Positions 24,719 to 33,254 of a DNA stretch of 64,000 bases are shown one piece after another. The DNA is taken from contig NZ_KI912608.1 in the NCBI RefSeq assembly GCF_000519265.1, forward strand, positions 3,697,452 through 3,761,451, given 5' to 3'. Both the position numbers and the translations under genes were made by a program. The notes under the pieces were generated by a model. That model was not told the origin of the DNA and made no database searches. It saw nothing but the letters and a program-made list of their open reading frames with translations. This stretch comes from Desulfonatronum lacustre DSM 10312. GTDB lineage: Bacteria; Desulfobacterota; Desulfovibrionia; Desulfovibrionales; Desulfonatronaceae. Position 1 is the first letter of the stretch; the number at the start of each line of letters is the position of its first letter.

Positions 24719-25906
24719 ATGCGTGAAACGTCATTACACACGAATTTTCTTGCTTTCCCGCCGCCTCTTGCCGTTTCGGGCATCGGGGTTGTCGGCGGAT
24801 TCGGGGTCGGGTTGGGTGAGTTGCGGCTGGCCGTGGAGGGGAAACGGTCACCGGTGGTCGGTGGGCCCGAATTCCAGGGGGGGCAGGGGATGGAAAGCGT
24901 CCCGGCATTTCAGGCCGATCTGACGGCCCTTGACGAGTTCGTTCCCAAGCGGTCCCTGCGCCGCGTGGATCGCCTCTCCCGTCTGGCTCTGCTGGGTGCG
25001 AGCCTGGCCTTGCGGGACGCGGGGCTTTCCGGGCCCGGATCATTGGATAGCCAAAATGAAAGGACCGGCGTCATCGTGGCCACGGGCTACGGCGCGGCGG
25101 CCACCACCTTCGCCTTCCTCGACTCCGTGATTCACGACGGCGACGCCTGCGCTTCGCCGACCCATTTTTCCAACTCCGTGCACAACGCCGCGGCGGCCCA
25201 TATCTCCATTCTGCTGAAGATCACCGGTCCCTGCCTGACAGTCAGCCAGTTCGAGCTGTCCACGGTATCGGCTCTGCTCACGGCCGGGCAATGGCTGGCG
25301 GAAGGCCGGGTGGACAGGGTGCTTTTCGGGGCCGTGGATGAGCACTGCCCGGTGCGCGGATATTGCTGGTCGCGTTTTTTCGGGCCGCAAGCTGCCGGTC
25401 AGCCTGTCATGCCCCTGGAGCTTGACCGGCAAACCGCCGTCCTGGGCGAGGGGGCGGCCTTTTTCGTGCTTGAGCGATCAGAGCCCGGCCGTTCGGGCGC
25501 GTACGGTCATGTTGTGAATGTCGGCATGGGCCGTGAGGACCATCAAAACTTTGATGGTTTTTTCGATGGATCGCCAAGCAAGCCGGACTCTCCGGGGACA
25601 CTCCTGCTTTTGGGGGCTGACGGACACAAGGCCACCGGGTTCCGGTACCGGCATGTTCTGGAAGCGGCAGGGCGAAACCCTTTGGCAATCGCGGCTTGCG
25701 CCCCGGCCTACGGCAGTCTGCCCATTGGCCAGGCTTTTGATCTCGCCGTCGCCGGCATGGCCATCCGGGAGGGATGCCTGTCCTTCGCGGACCACATGCG
25801 GCACGATAATCGGTATTCTGGAGCGCTTCGGGAAGTTTCCCGGGTCGCCTGCCTCAAGTATGGATCAGGAGGGGAATATGGGACGATTGTCCTGGCTGGT
25901 TTGTGA
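24719..25906 (+). CDS. Ketosynthase-like chain length factor (catalytic Cys position is Glu)
   Basis: 395 residues from ATG at 24719 (no clear ribosome site). The body follows the ketosynthase fold: LAVSGIGVVGGFG at the start, TGVIVATGYGAAATT, and PCLTVSQFELSTVSALLTAG where active enzymes have the nucleophile. Lined up with the cluster's own FabF at 2753 (CQTVTNACSS), the Cys falls on Glu179. The second His motif (KGATGHT) matches PIGQAFD, with Gln in place of His. Such inactive partners set chain length in type II polyketide and aryl-polyene systems. It is rightward and shares its stop region with the next gene. Confidence 0.82.
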   Translation: MRETSLHTNFLAFPPPLAVSGIGVVGGFGVGLGELRLAVEGKRSPVVGGPEFQGGQGMESVPAFQADLTALDEFVPKRSLRRVDRLSRLALLGASLALRDAGLSGPGSLDSQNERTGVIVATGYGAAATTFAFLDSVIHDGDACASPTHFSNSVHNAAAAHISILLKITGPCLTVSQFELSTVSALLTAGQWLAEGRVDRVLFGAVDEHCPVRGYCWSRFFGPQAAGQPVMPLELDRQTAVLGEGAAFFVLERSEPGRSGAYGHVVNVGMGREDHQNFDGFFDGSPSKPDSPGTLLLLGADGHKATGFRYRHVLEAAGRNPLAIAACAPAYGSLPIGQAFDLAVAGMAIREGCLSFADHMRHDNRYSGALREVSRVACLKYGSGGEYGTIVLAGL

Positions 25907-26507
25907 TCCAAGGCCGCGGTCTTGGATGAAGACGGCGTTGGCCGTCGTTGCGATTGCCGTCCTGTTTTTGGGGGCCTCCGCGCTCACGGCTCGGGCCGAG
26001 TCCACGCTCGAAGGGGTCGGTCATTCTCCTCGTCTGGGTTTGGGCTTGGGATACGGCTTGGCTTATGGCCCTGGAGACGTCAAGGACTTCGCGCTGGTCA
26101 CCGGGTTCATGCTGTTCGATTACGAGGACATCTGGCCGCATGCGGCGCCCGAGCCCTTGCGTTTTAAAATCGAGGCGAGCCTGGGCGGCACGACGGAAGG
26201 CTCTTCGCGAGGGCTGGCCTCGGTGGGCGGGTTGGCCCTCTATTACCTGGACGGTTTGGGCGGTTCCCTATTCCGTCCTTACGGAGAGGCCGGTGTCGGG
26301 GTGATGTACTCGGAGCACAAAGTCGCCGGGCAAGGCTCGCGGCTGAATTTCAACCCCCAAATCGGGATCGGCGTCGAATTCCCCGGCCATAACCAATCCC
26401 GAATCTGGGCGTCCCTGCGCCTGCACCACCTGTCCAACGCCGGACTGCATAAGGACAATCGAGGCGTGAATTCCCTGGTCTTGATGATGGGGTATTACTT
26501 CGATTGA
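25878..26507 (+). CDS. Lipid A 3-O-deacylase-like outer membrane beta-barrel (PagL family)
   Basis: 209 residues from ATG at 25878, with AGGAGGGG just upstream inside the end of the ketosynthase-like gene (29-bp overlap, so coupled). ATG at 25926 would start directly at the signal peptide (LAVVAIAVLFLGASALTARA). The mature part has alternating beta strands typical of small barrels. It ends with the PagL catalytic pattern, His and Ser in LRLHHLSNAGL, followed by NSLVLMMGYYFD. PagL removes the 3-position acyl chain of lipid A in the outer membrane. Coupling to the chain-length factor hints that this relative acts on the cluster's lipid or remodels the membrane when it is made. Confidence 0.8.
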   Translation: MGRLSWLVCDPRPRSWMKTALAVVAIAVLFLGASALTARAESTLEGVGHSPRLGLGLGYGLAYGPGDVKDFALVTGFMLFDYEDIWPHAAPEPLRFKIEASLGGTTEGSSRGLASVGGLALYYLDGLGGSLFRPYGEAGVGVMYSEHKVAGQGSRLNFNPQIGIGVEFPGHNQSRIWASLRLHHLSNAGLHKDNRGVNSLVLMMGYYFD

Positions 26508-26513
26508 ATCTTT

Positions 26514-26560
26514 GATCCGCCATCGGCTCCCGAGATGCGGATTCTCCCTTTTCCTCCTCC
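26514..26560 (+). terminator. Probable weak terminator after the PagL-like gene
   Basis: ATCCGCCATC pairs with GATGCGGAT, leaving one bulged base, around a GGCTCCC loop, and a T/C-rich run follows. A plausible but weak intrinsic terminator between the lipid cluster and the pst operon. Confidence 0.4.
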
Positions 26561-26634
26561 TTTATTCTTCCCTTCGTTTTTTTCGTTCCCAGGTCGGACC
26601 GGGAACTTCGAGTCGTCGCGTTTCTTCGGACAAA

Positions 26635-26660
26635 TGTCATCTTCCCGTCATATTGTTGTA
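26635..26660 (+). promoter_or_regulatory. PHO-box-like direct repeat upstream of pstS
   Basis: TGTCAT at 26635 and CGTCAT at 26646 are 11 bp apart, the spacing of the two half-sites PhoB binds in enteric PHO boxes (CTGTCAT repeats). AT-rich sequence with a TATTGT hexamer follows. Position about 110 bp before the pstS ATG fits a phosphate-starvation promoter. One copy, imperfect; inferred. Confidence 0.5.
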
Positions 26661-26760
26661 ACAATTCCCTCCTATGTTCACGGTCATGGAAAATGGCCTT
26701 GGACGGTTCGCCATGTCGGCGGGTCGAAATCGCCACAAATGAACAGGAGGAATCTCTTTT

Positions 26761-27723
26761 ATGCGGAAGATTTTAGCAACTATCATGCTTTTTGGAATGC
26801 TGACCGCGGGCAATGTGTCGGCTCAAACCGGAGTTGACCCGGCCCTGCCCGAGTACACCCCGGTTTCCGGTATTTCCGGCAATCTGTCCAGCATGGGCTC
26901 GGACACTCTGAACAACCTGATGACCCTCTGGGCTGAAGCTTTCCAGGGCTACTACCCCAATGTGAACATCCAGATCCAGGGTGCCGGTTCGTCCACCGCC
27001 CCGCCGGCCCTGATCGAAGCCACGGCTAATTTCGGGCCCATGAGCCGGGAAATGCGGGCCACGGAAATCGAGCAGTTCGAACAGCGCTACGGTTACCAGC
27101 CCGTCAAGGTGACCACGGCCGTGGACACCATCGCCGTGTATCTGAACAAGGACAACCCCCTGGACTGCCTGTCCATCCCCGAGATTGACGCCATCTTCTC
27201 CGCCACCCGTCGCTGCGGTCACGGCGAAGACGTCACCCGTTGGGGGCAGGTCGGCCTGACCGGCGCCTGGGCCAATCGCGACTTCACCATCTACAGCCGT
27301 AACGCCGTGTCCGGCACCTACGGCTTCTTCAAGGACGTGGCCTTGTGCGGCGGCGACTACAAGCCGACCATCAACGAGCAACCCGGCTCCGCCTCCGTGG
27401 TCCAGGGCGTGACCGAGTCCATCAACGGTATCGGCTATTCCGGTATCGGCTACATCACCTCCGGGGTGAAGGCCGCGTCCATCAACATGGGCGGAACCTG
27501 TTACGAACCCAACGCGGAAAACGCCGCCTCCGGCAATTACCCGCTGGCTCGCGGTTTGTTTCTGTATGTGAACAAGAATCCCACCGAGCCGCTGGCTCCG
27601 GTGGAGCGGGAGTTCCTGCGCCTGGTACTCTCCAAGCAGGGCCAGGAAGTCGTGGTCCGCGACGGGTACATCCCGCTGCCCGAAACCGTCGCCGCCCAGG
27701 TCCGCGCCCAAATCGGACTGTAG
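26761..27723 (+). CDS. pstS: Phosphate ABC transporter, periplasmic phosphate-binding protein
   Basis: 320 residues with a Sec signal peptide (KILATIMLFGMLTAGNVSA). Binding-site segments of PstS are visible: GSDTLNNLM, GAGSSTAPPALIEATANFGPMSREM (Ser/Thr-rich anion site) and SRNAVSGTYGFFKDV. It captures phosphate in the periplasm and delivers it to PstCA. AGGAGG lies ten bases before the ATG. A strong terminator-like hairpin follows, so pstS is probably made in excess over the membrane parts. Confidence 0.95.
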   Translation: MRKILATIMLFGMLTAGNVSAQTGVDPALPEYTPVSGISGNLSSMGSDTLNNLMTLWAEAFQGYYPNVNIQIQGAGSSTAPPALIEATANFGPMSREMRATEIEQFEQRYGYQPVKVTTAVDTIAVYLNKDNPLDCLSIPEIDAIFSATRRCGHGEDVTRWGQVGLTGAWANRDFTIYSRNAVSGTYGFFKDVALCGGDYKPTINEQPGSASVVQGVTESINGIGYSGIGYITSGVKAASINMGGTCYEPNAENAASGNYPLARGLFLYVNKNPTEPLAPVEREFLRLVLSKQGQEVVVRDGYIPLPETVAAQVRAQIGL

Positions 27724-27747
27724 GCCTTCCCGAACCATCCGCTTGAC

Positions 27748-27785
27748 GCCGCTCCATGCTCCGGCATGGGGCGGCTTTTTCTCTC
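27748..27785 (+). terminator. Intrinsic terminator / attenuator after pstS
   Basis: A 12-bp stem (27748-27759 with 27764-27775, one G-T pair) around a TCCG loop is followed directly by TTTTT and a CT-rich run. It would let only some transcripts continue into pstC. Confidence 0.85.
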
Positions 27786-27847
27786 TCGACGAATCGTCAT
27801 CGGAACCTCCATTCGGCTTTCGCATCGTGTACAGGAAGCGACGCATC

Positions 27848-30151
27848 ATGAAAAACGGCTCATCTTCTTCAACTCCCACGCATGACCTGGACAAGCTGTT
27901 CGGGGCCATGCCCGACGCCACGGCCCGCGCCTCGTTGCGGAAATACCGGACGACCAAGGACGTTTCCGCCAAATATTTCATCAGTGCCGGTGGAATGGGC
28001 GTGGTTTTGGCCCTGGCCCTGATCTTCATCTTCTTGTTCATCGAACTGGTCCCGATTTTCGCTCCGGCCAAGATCGAGACGAATACCGCGTATGTCGTCC
28101 CCGGAGGGCCGGAGGAACGCACGTTGTTGCTGGATATGGATCGGTACCAGGAAGTCGGTGTCCGGTATCGCGGCAACGGCGAGGTGCTTTTTTTCGAGCT
28201 GGCCACCGGTATGCCCATGGAGAAGGTCGTTGTTCCGGTACCGGAAGGCGTTGAGATCCGTTCCTTCGGTGAGGGGGAACCGCGTTCCAATCTCGTTGTT
28301 TTGGGGCTTTCGGACGGCACGGCCATCCTGGTCCGCCATGAGTTCGAGCTGGACTGGACCGGCAATGTCCGGACCATTGTTCCCAAATTGAGCTTTCCAT
28401 TCGGCAGCGAACCCGTCCCGGTGGATCCCTCGAATCGTCCACTGCGCCGCATTGCCGTGCAGCGGGCTGCCGCCGGAACGGCCGTGGCAACGGTGACGGA
28501 CGACGACCGGGTGCTCCTGGTTCAGCTCGCCACCCGGACGTCCTTCCTGACCGGAGAGACCGTGGTCACCACCACCAAGCACGATCTGGGGCCGGCACCG
28601 GGCGAGGTCGTGGACGTGCTGATCTCCTCGAACATGATCAATTTGTTCCTGGCCGATGCGCACGGCAAGCTGCACTATTACGATCTGCGTCAACCGTCTC
28701 AGGCCGGACCGGCACACAGTCTGGAGGTGGTTCCGGACGCATCCGTGTCCATCACCGCCGTGGACTTCCTGCTTGGTACGGTTTCCCTCATCGTCGGCCG
28801 GTCCGACGGAACCTTGAGCCAATATTTTTTGGTCCGGAATGAACAGAACGAATACTTCATCACGCACGTTCGGGATTTTGACCGTCATGCCGCCCCGATC
28901 ACCATCCTGGCCACGGAGTACACTCGCAAGGGGTTTGCCGCGGCGGACGCCACCGGGGTCGTGGGACTGCACTATCCCACCTCCCAGCGGACCCTGCTGC
29001 TGAAACCCGTGGCGGACTCGCCCATCCGGACTTTGGCCTTTTCCCCGACCAACGCGGCTCTGTTGGCCCTGGACGAGACTCAGAATTTGCACCTGCTGGA
29101 TGTGGACAATCCGCACCCCGAGTACTCGTTCAGCGCCTTGTGGCAAAAAGTCTGGTATGAAGGCCGGGCCGCACCGGACTATGTCTGGCAGTCCTCGTCG
29201 GCTTCGGACGAGTTCGAGTCCAAGTTCAGCCAGATGCCCCTGACCCTGGGCACGCTCAAGGCCTCGTTCTACGCCATGCTCATCGCCATGCCCCTATCCG
29301 TGCTCGGGGCGATCTACGCGGCATATTTCATGAGCCCCAAGCTGCGGGCCGTTGTCAAACCGTCCATCGAAGTCATGGAGGCCCTGCCCACGGTCATTCT
29401 CGGTTTTTTGGCCGGGTTGTGGCTGGCGCCGTTCGTGGAGAGCAACCTGCCTGCCGTCTTTTCCATCGTGGTCTTCATGCCTCTGATGATGCTGCTGACC
29501 GCCTTTTCCTGGAGCAGGTTGCCCCTTCGCATCCGCCTGCTGGTTCCGGACGGCTGGGAAGCGGCCATGCTCGTACCCATAATTCTGGTCTTCGGGTGGG
29601 TCTGCGTCACGCTCAGCCCGCACATTGAAATCTGGTTCTTCGACGGCAGCGCCAGGCAATGGCTGACGGATGTGGGCATCACCTACGACCAACGCAACGC
29701 CCTGGTGGTTGGGCTGGCCATGGGTTTCGCGGTCATTCCGACCATTTTCTCCATAGCCGAGGACGCCATCTTCAATGTGCCCAAACATCTGACCCAGGGT
29801 TCCCTGGCCTTGGGGGCCACTCCCTGGCAGACCGTGACCCGTGTGGTCCTGCTCACCGCCAGTCCGGGAATATTTTCGGCGATCATGATCGGTTTCGGCC
29901 GGGCCGTGGGCGAGACCATGATCGTGCTCATGGCCACGGGCAACAGTCCAGTGATGAACTTCAATATCTTCGAGGGTATGCGCACCCTGTCCGCGAACAT
30001 CGCCGTGGAACTGCCGGAAACAGCCGTGGGCAGCACGCACTACCGGATTCTGTTCTTGGCGGCCCTGGTGCTTTTTGTGCTCACGTTCATTGTGAACACG
30101 GCCGCGGAGATTGTCCGCCAGCGGCTGCGCAAGAAGTATAGTTCGCTGTAG
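27848..30151 (+). CDS. pstC: Phosphate ABC transporter permease, long form
   Basis: 767 residues from ATG at 27848 behind AGGAAG, far longer than the roughly 310 of E. coli PstC. One helix at about residues 45-68 leads to a periplasmic region of some 380 residues with repeated short strands (LVVLGLSDGTAILV, VIVGRSDGT-like segments), which could be a beta-propeller. The permease domain follows, with helices from about residue 480 and the coupling motif QGSLALGATPWQTVTRVVL...GRAVGETMIVLMATG. Long PstC proteins are known in pseudomonads and deltaproteobacteria. Works with PstA and PstB to import phosphate. Confidence 0.93.
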   Translation: MKNGSSSSTPTHDLDKLFGAMPDATARASLRKYRTTKDVSAKYFISAGGMGVVLALALIFIFLFIELVPIFAPAKIETNTAYVVPGGPEERTLLLDMDRYQEVGVRYRGNGEVLFFELATGMPMEKVVVPVPEGVEIRSFGEGEPRSNLVVLGLSDGTAILVRHEFELDWTGNVRTIVPKLSFPFGSEPVPVDPSNRPLRRIAVQRAAAGTAVATVTDDDRVLLVQLATRTSFLTGETVVTTTKHDLGPAPGEVVDVLISSNMINLFLADAHGKLHYYDLRQPSQAGPAHSLEVVPDASVSITAVDFLLGTVSLIVGRSDGTLSQYFLVRNEQNEYFITHVRDFDRHAAPITILATEYTRKGFAAADATGVVGLHYPTSQRTLLLKPVADSPIRTLAFSPTNAALLALDETQNLHLLDVDNPHPEYSFSALWQKVWYEGRAAPDYVWQSSSASDEFESKFSQMPLTLGTLKASFYAMLIAMPLSVLGAIYAAYFMSPKLRAVVKPSIEVMEALPTVILGFLAGLWLAPFVESNLPAVFSIVVFMPLMMLLTAFSWSRLPLRIRLLVPDGWEAAMLVPIILVFGWVCVTLSPHIEIWFFDGSARQWLTDVGITYDQRNALVVGLAMGFAVIPTIFSIAEDAIFNVPKHLTQGSLALGATPWQTVTRVVLLTASPGIFSAIMIGFGRAVGETMIVLMATGNSPVMNFNIFEGMRTLSANIAVELPETAVGSTHYRILFLAALVLFVLTFIVNTAAEIVRQRLRKKYSSL

Positions 30152-30171
30152 ATCCAAGTGCCGGTTGCCAA

Positions 30172-30300
30172 TCGATTACAGTATCAACCGAAATCGAAAT
30201 CGCAATCGAAATCGATTCGGTATCGCAAAAAGTTTTCGCCACGTCTGGAGTCAAGTTTGTTCGGAGTCGATTACGATCACGATTTCGATTCATGCGAGAT
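30172..30300. repeat. Hexanucleotide repeat tract between pstC and pstA
   Basis: The 174-bp pstC-pstA spacer holds AAATCG-type 6-bp repeats (AATCGAAATCGCAATCGAAA near 30187) and, after a 35-bp break, their other-strand form (CGATTACGATCACGATTTCG near 30270). The two halves could pair into a long imperfect hairpin. A related tract is at 3974-4078. Confidence 0.75.
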
Positions 30301-30325
30301 ACAATGTGAAACGTAGGATAACGGG

Positions 30326-31996
30326 ATGAATACACGTCAATGGTTCAAAAGCGGCTCTCCCTGGATTTGGCTGACCGGGGGGATGATCAGCTTAAGCATG
30401 ATCATGGTCTTCGGTCTGTTGGCCTTGATCGCGGTGCGCGGGCTGGGTCACTTCTGGCCGGCCCCGGTGGTGGAGTTCGAATATCATCCCGACCCGGAGA
30501 CCACGATTCGCGTGCTGGGCAACCCGATGCGTTCCCAGAATGTTACCGGATTGGTCCTGCGGGAGTCCGGGCATCTGATTCCGGAAGACGTGGACCTGAC
30601 CCAGCGTTTTCTGATCAAGCAAGGCAACCGGGATCTGACCGGCCGGGATTTTTACTGGTACCCGGAGCCGCTGGTTTCCGAGTGGACCACTCCTCGGGAG
30701 GCCATGGTCGTCGAGCGTCGGGAATGGGGTGATTTCATCGGGTTTCTCCACCAGGTCAAGCAGGACGGAGTGGTGATCGCCGAAGGCTACGCCGGCAAGG
30801 ATAAGCTTTTACCTCTCGTTGACCGCGCCAACGAACTGGCCGGGGAAATCAACCAGATCGAACGCTACGAGATCGGCGGGTTGAATAGGCAGCTTGAGCG
30901 GATTCGATTGGCTGAACGCGGCTTGGAGCGGAACGTGGATCTGGAGTCCGCGGAAATCCAGCGACGACTGGCCGAATTGCAGGCAGAGCGGGACGAACTG
31001 GATCGCCAGTACGCGGGAATCAACGCCCGTCGGCTGGATCTGCTGGAACAGATGCGCCGGGACATTCTGGTGGCTGAGTCCATGGATGGTCGCCAGGTGG
31101 AAATTCCCCTGGCCAACGTTGTCCACGTGCACTGGCCCAACGACATGTCCCTGGTTCAGAAAATGGGCCATTACGTGACCATGGTCTGGGGATTTCTGAG
31201 CGGCTTTCCTCGGGAAGCGAACACCGAGGGCGGGATTTTTCCGGCCATTTTCGGCACCGTGCTGATGGTCATCCTGATGTCCATCGTGGTCACGCCCATG
31301 GGCGTGCTGGCGGCCATTTACCTGCGAGAGTACGCCAAGCAGGGGCCCATAGTCCGTCTGGTGCGCATCTCGGTGAACAATCTGGCCGGGGTGCCGTCCA
31401 TTGTCTTCGGGGTGTTCGGCCTGGCCTTTTTCGTCTACTTCGTGGGCGGCAACCTGGACCGGATGTTCTACCAGGACTCCCTGCCCGCACCGACCTTCGG
31501 CACGCCGGGGCTGGTCTGGGCCTCCCTGACCCTGGCCCTGTTGACCCTGCCCGTGGTCATCGTATCCACGGAAGAAGGGCTGGCCCGGATACCCAGCACC
31601 ATCCGCCACGGCTCCCTGGCCCTGGGCGCGACCAAGGCCGAAACGCTCTGGCGCACGGTCCTGCCCCTGGCCACCCCGGCGATGATGACCGGGTTGATCC
31701 TGGCCGTGGCCCGGGCCGCCGGGGAGGTGGCCCCGCTGATGCTGGTGGGCGTGGTCAAACTGGCCCCGAACTTGCCGGTGGACGGGTATTTCCCGTACCT
31801 GCACCTGGAGCGCAAGTTCATGCACCTGGGTTTCCACATTTACGACGTGGGGTTCCAGAGCCCCAACGTGGAGGCCTCCCGGCCTCTGGTCTACGCCACG
31901 GCCCTGGTCCTGGTGCTGATCATCATCACCCTGAACCTGACGGCCATCACCATCCGCAATTATCTGCGAGAGAAGTACCGCAGCGAAAGCGATTAG
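30326..31996 (+). CDS. pstA: Phosphate ABC transporter permease, long form
   Basis: 556 residues against about 296 for E. coli PstA. One helix at residues 13-40, then a periplasmic insertion of about 240 residues. The insertion includes a predicted coiled coil (about residues 165-250, rich in Glu, Arg and Leu: GGLNRQLERIRLAERGLE). The permease domain starts near residue 300 (GIFPAIFGTVLMVILMS) with the ATPase-coupling loop HGSLALGATKAETLWRTVLP. It pairs with the long PstC, and both may form an extended periplasmic platform for PstS. 174 bp of repeats separate it from pstC. Confidence 0.93.
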   Translation: MNTRQWFKSGSPWIWLTGGMISLSMIMVFGLLALIAVRGLGHFWPAPVVEFEYHPDPETTIRVLGNPMRSQNVTGLVLRESGHLIPEDVDLTQRFLIKQGNRDLTGRDFYWYPEPLVSEWTTPREAMVVERREWGDFIGFLHQVKQDGVVIAEGYAGKDKLLPLVDRANELAGEINQIERYEIGGLNRQLERIRLAERGLERNVDLESAEIQRRLAELQAERDELDRQYAGINARRLDLLEQMRRDILVAESMDGRQVEIPLANVVHVHWPNDMSLVQKMGHYVTMVWGFLSGFPREANTEGGIFPAIFGTVLMVILMSIVVTPMGVLAAIYLREYAKQGPIVRLVRISVNNLAGVPSIVFGVFGLAFFVYFVGGNLDRMFYQDSLPAPTFGTPGLVWASLTLALLTLPVVIVSTEEGLARIPSTIRHGSLALGATKAETLWRTVLPLATPAMMTGLILAVARAAGEVAPLMLVGVVKLAPNLPVDGYFPYLHLERKFMHLGFHIYDVGFQSPNVEASRPLVYATALVLVLIIITLNLTAITIRNYLREKYRSESD

Positions 31997-32120
31997 CAGT
32001 CCGTTGAAAAACTCCCAATTGCTGCGTCGCTGCAAAAAGTTCAAACTCTCACGTATCAATAAATACGCTTCGATCTTGAACTTTTCTTGCTTCTTGCACT
32101 TGAGGTTTTTGAACGGACTG
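31997..32120. repeat. 124-bp imperfect palindrome (MITE/REP-like)
   Basis: Directly after the pstA stop. The left end CAGTCCGTTGAAAAAC and the right end GTTTTTGAACGGACTG are inverted copies with one mismatch. Inner blocks AAAAGTTCAA and CGTAT also recur inverted, with a short central loop near 32060. The spacing and sequence resemble palindromic elements common between genes in deltaproteobacteria. It could act as a terminator or RNA processing site between pstA and pstB. Confidence 0.8.
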
Positions 32121-32224
32121 CGGATAATTCTTCATTACAACGGCAAGTCGTGATCAACGCCCCGTCGTCGAACCGACATTGAACCGCAACCCCACCGTAA
32201 CCACGCAGCTTATGGAAAGGTGAT

Positions 32225-33070
32225 ATGAGTACCACGAACAACACCCCGGCGCCCCACGGTGTCATGGCCAATTTTTTCGCCGACAATCCGCGAGAAAAAA
32301 TGGATTTCAGAAAGGAAACGTTTTCCCTGGAAGTGGAGAACCTTCAGCTTTACTACGGCAAGGACCAAGCCCTGAAGGACATCTCCATGAAGATCCCCAC
32401 CCGGCGGGTCACGGCCTTCATCGGTCCCAGCGGCTGCGGCAAGTCCACCTTGCTGCGCTGCTTCAACCGGATGAACGACCTGATCGATATCTGTCGCATC
32501 GAGGGCAGCATCAAGCTGGACGGCGAGAATATCTACGATCGGACCGTGGACGTGGCCGAACTGCGTCGGCGGGTGGGCATGGTCTTCCAGAAGCCCAATC
32601 CTTTTCCCAAGTCCATCTACGAGAACGTGGCCTACGGTCTGCGGCTGCAAGGGGTCAACGACAGGAAAAAACTGGACCAGGTGGTGGAATACGCCCTGCG
32701 CGGCGCGGCCCTGTGGGACGAGGTCAAGGATCGGCTGCACGAAAACGCCTTCGGCCTGTCCGGCGGGCAGCAGCAGCGCCTGGTCATCGCCCGGGCCGTG
32801 GCCATTGAGCCGGAAGTGATTCTTCTGGACGAGCCCTGCTCGGCCCTGGACCCCATTTCCACGGCCAAGGTCGAGGATCTGATCTTTAAGCTTAAGGAAA
32901 AATACACGATCATCATCGTCACCCACAACATGCAGCAGGCCGCCCGGGTTTCGGACTATACGGCCTACATGTACCTGGGCAACCTGGTGGAATACATGGA
33001 CACCATCACCCTCTTCACCCAGCCCAAGCAACGGGCCACCGAGGATTATATCACCGGTCGGTTTGGATAA
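32225..33070 (+). CDS. pstB: Phosphate ABC transporter ATP-binding protein
   Basis: 281 residues. Walker [11 protein letters not shown]-loop [11 protein letters not shown], signature LSGGQQQR, Walker [14 protein letters not shown] and the switch His in IVTHNMQQ are all present. It powers phosphate import through PstCA. The N-terminal 30 residues are longer than in E. coli. No phoU follows in this window, which is unusual next to pstB; the gene may lie elsewhere. Confidence 0.96.
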   Translation: MSTTNNTPAPHGVMANFFADNPREKMDFRKETFSLEVENLQLYYGKDQALKDISMKIPTRRVTAFIGPSGCGKSTLLRCFNRMNDLIDICRIEGSIKLDGENIYDRTVDVAELRRRVGMVFQKPNPFPKSIYENVAYGLRLQGVNDRKKLDQVVEYALRGAALWDEVKDRLHENAFGLSGGQQQRLVIARAVAIEPEVILLDEPCSALDPISTAKVEDLIFKLKEKYTIIIVTHNMQQAARVSDYTAYMYLGNLVEYMDTITLFTQPKQRATEDYITGRFG

Positions 33071-33254
33071 TGTCGGAGGGGAGAGTGGGATGCGGTTGCG
33101 GTGTCATCGGCATTTGAGTAACTGGCGTTCTCACAGGCAAAAGTCGCGTTATCGCTTTGTCTGGAGCTACTCATGACCAACTCCCCGCATTCCACGCCGC
33201 ACCGCGGCAACACCAAGGCCCTGATGCGTATGAATCAGGCACCCAGGCTTTCCC

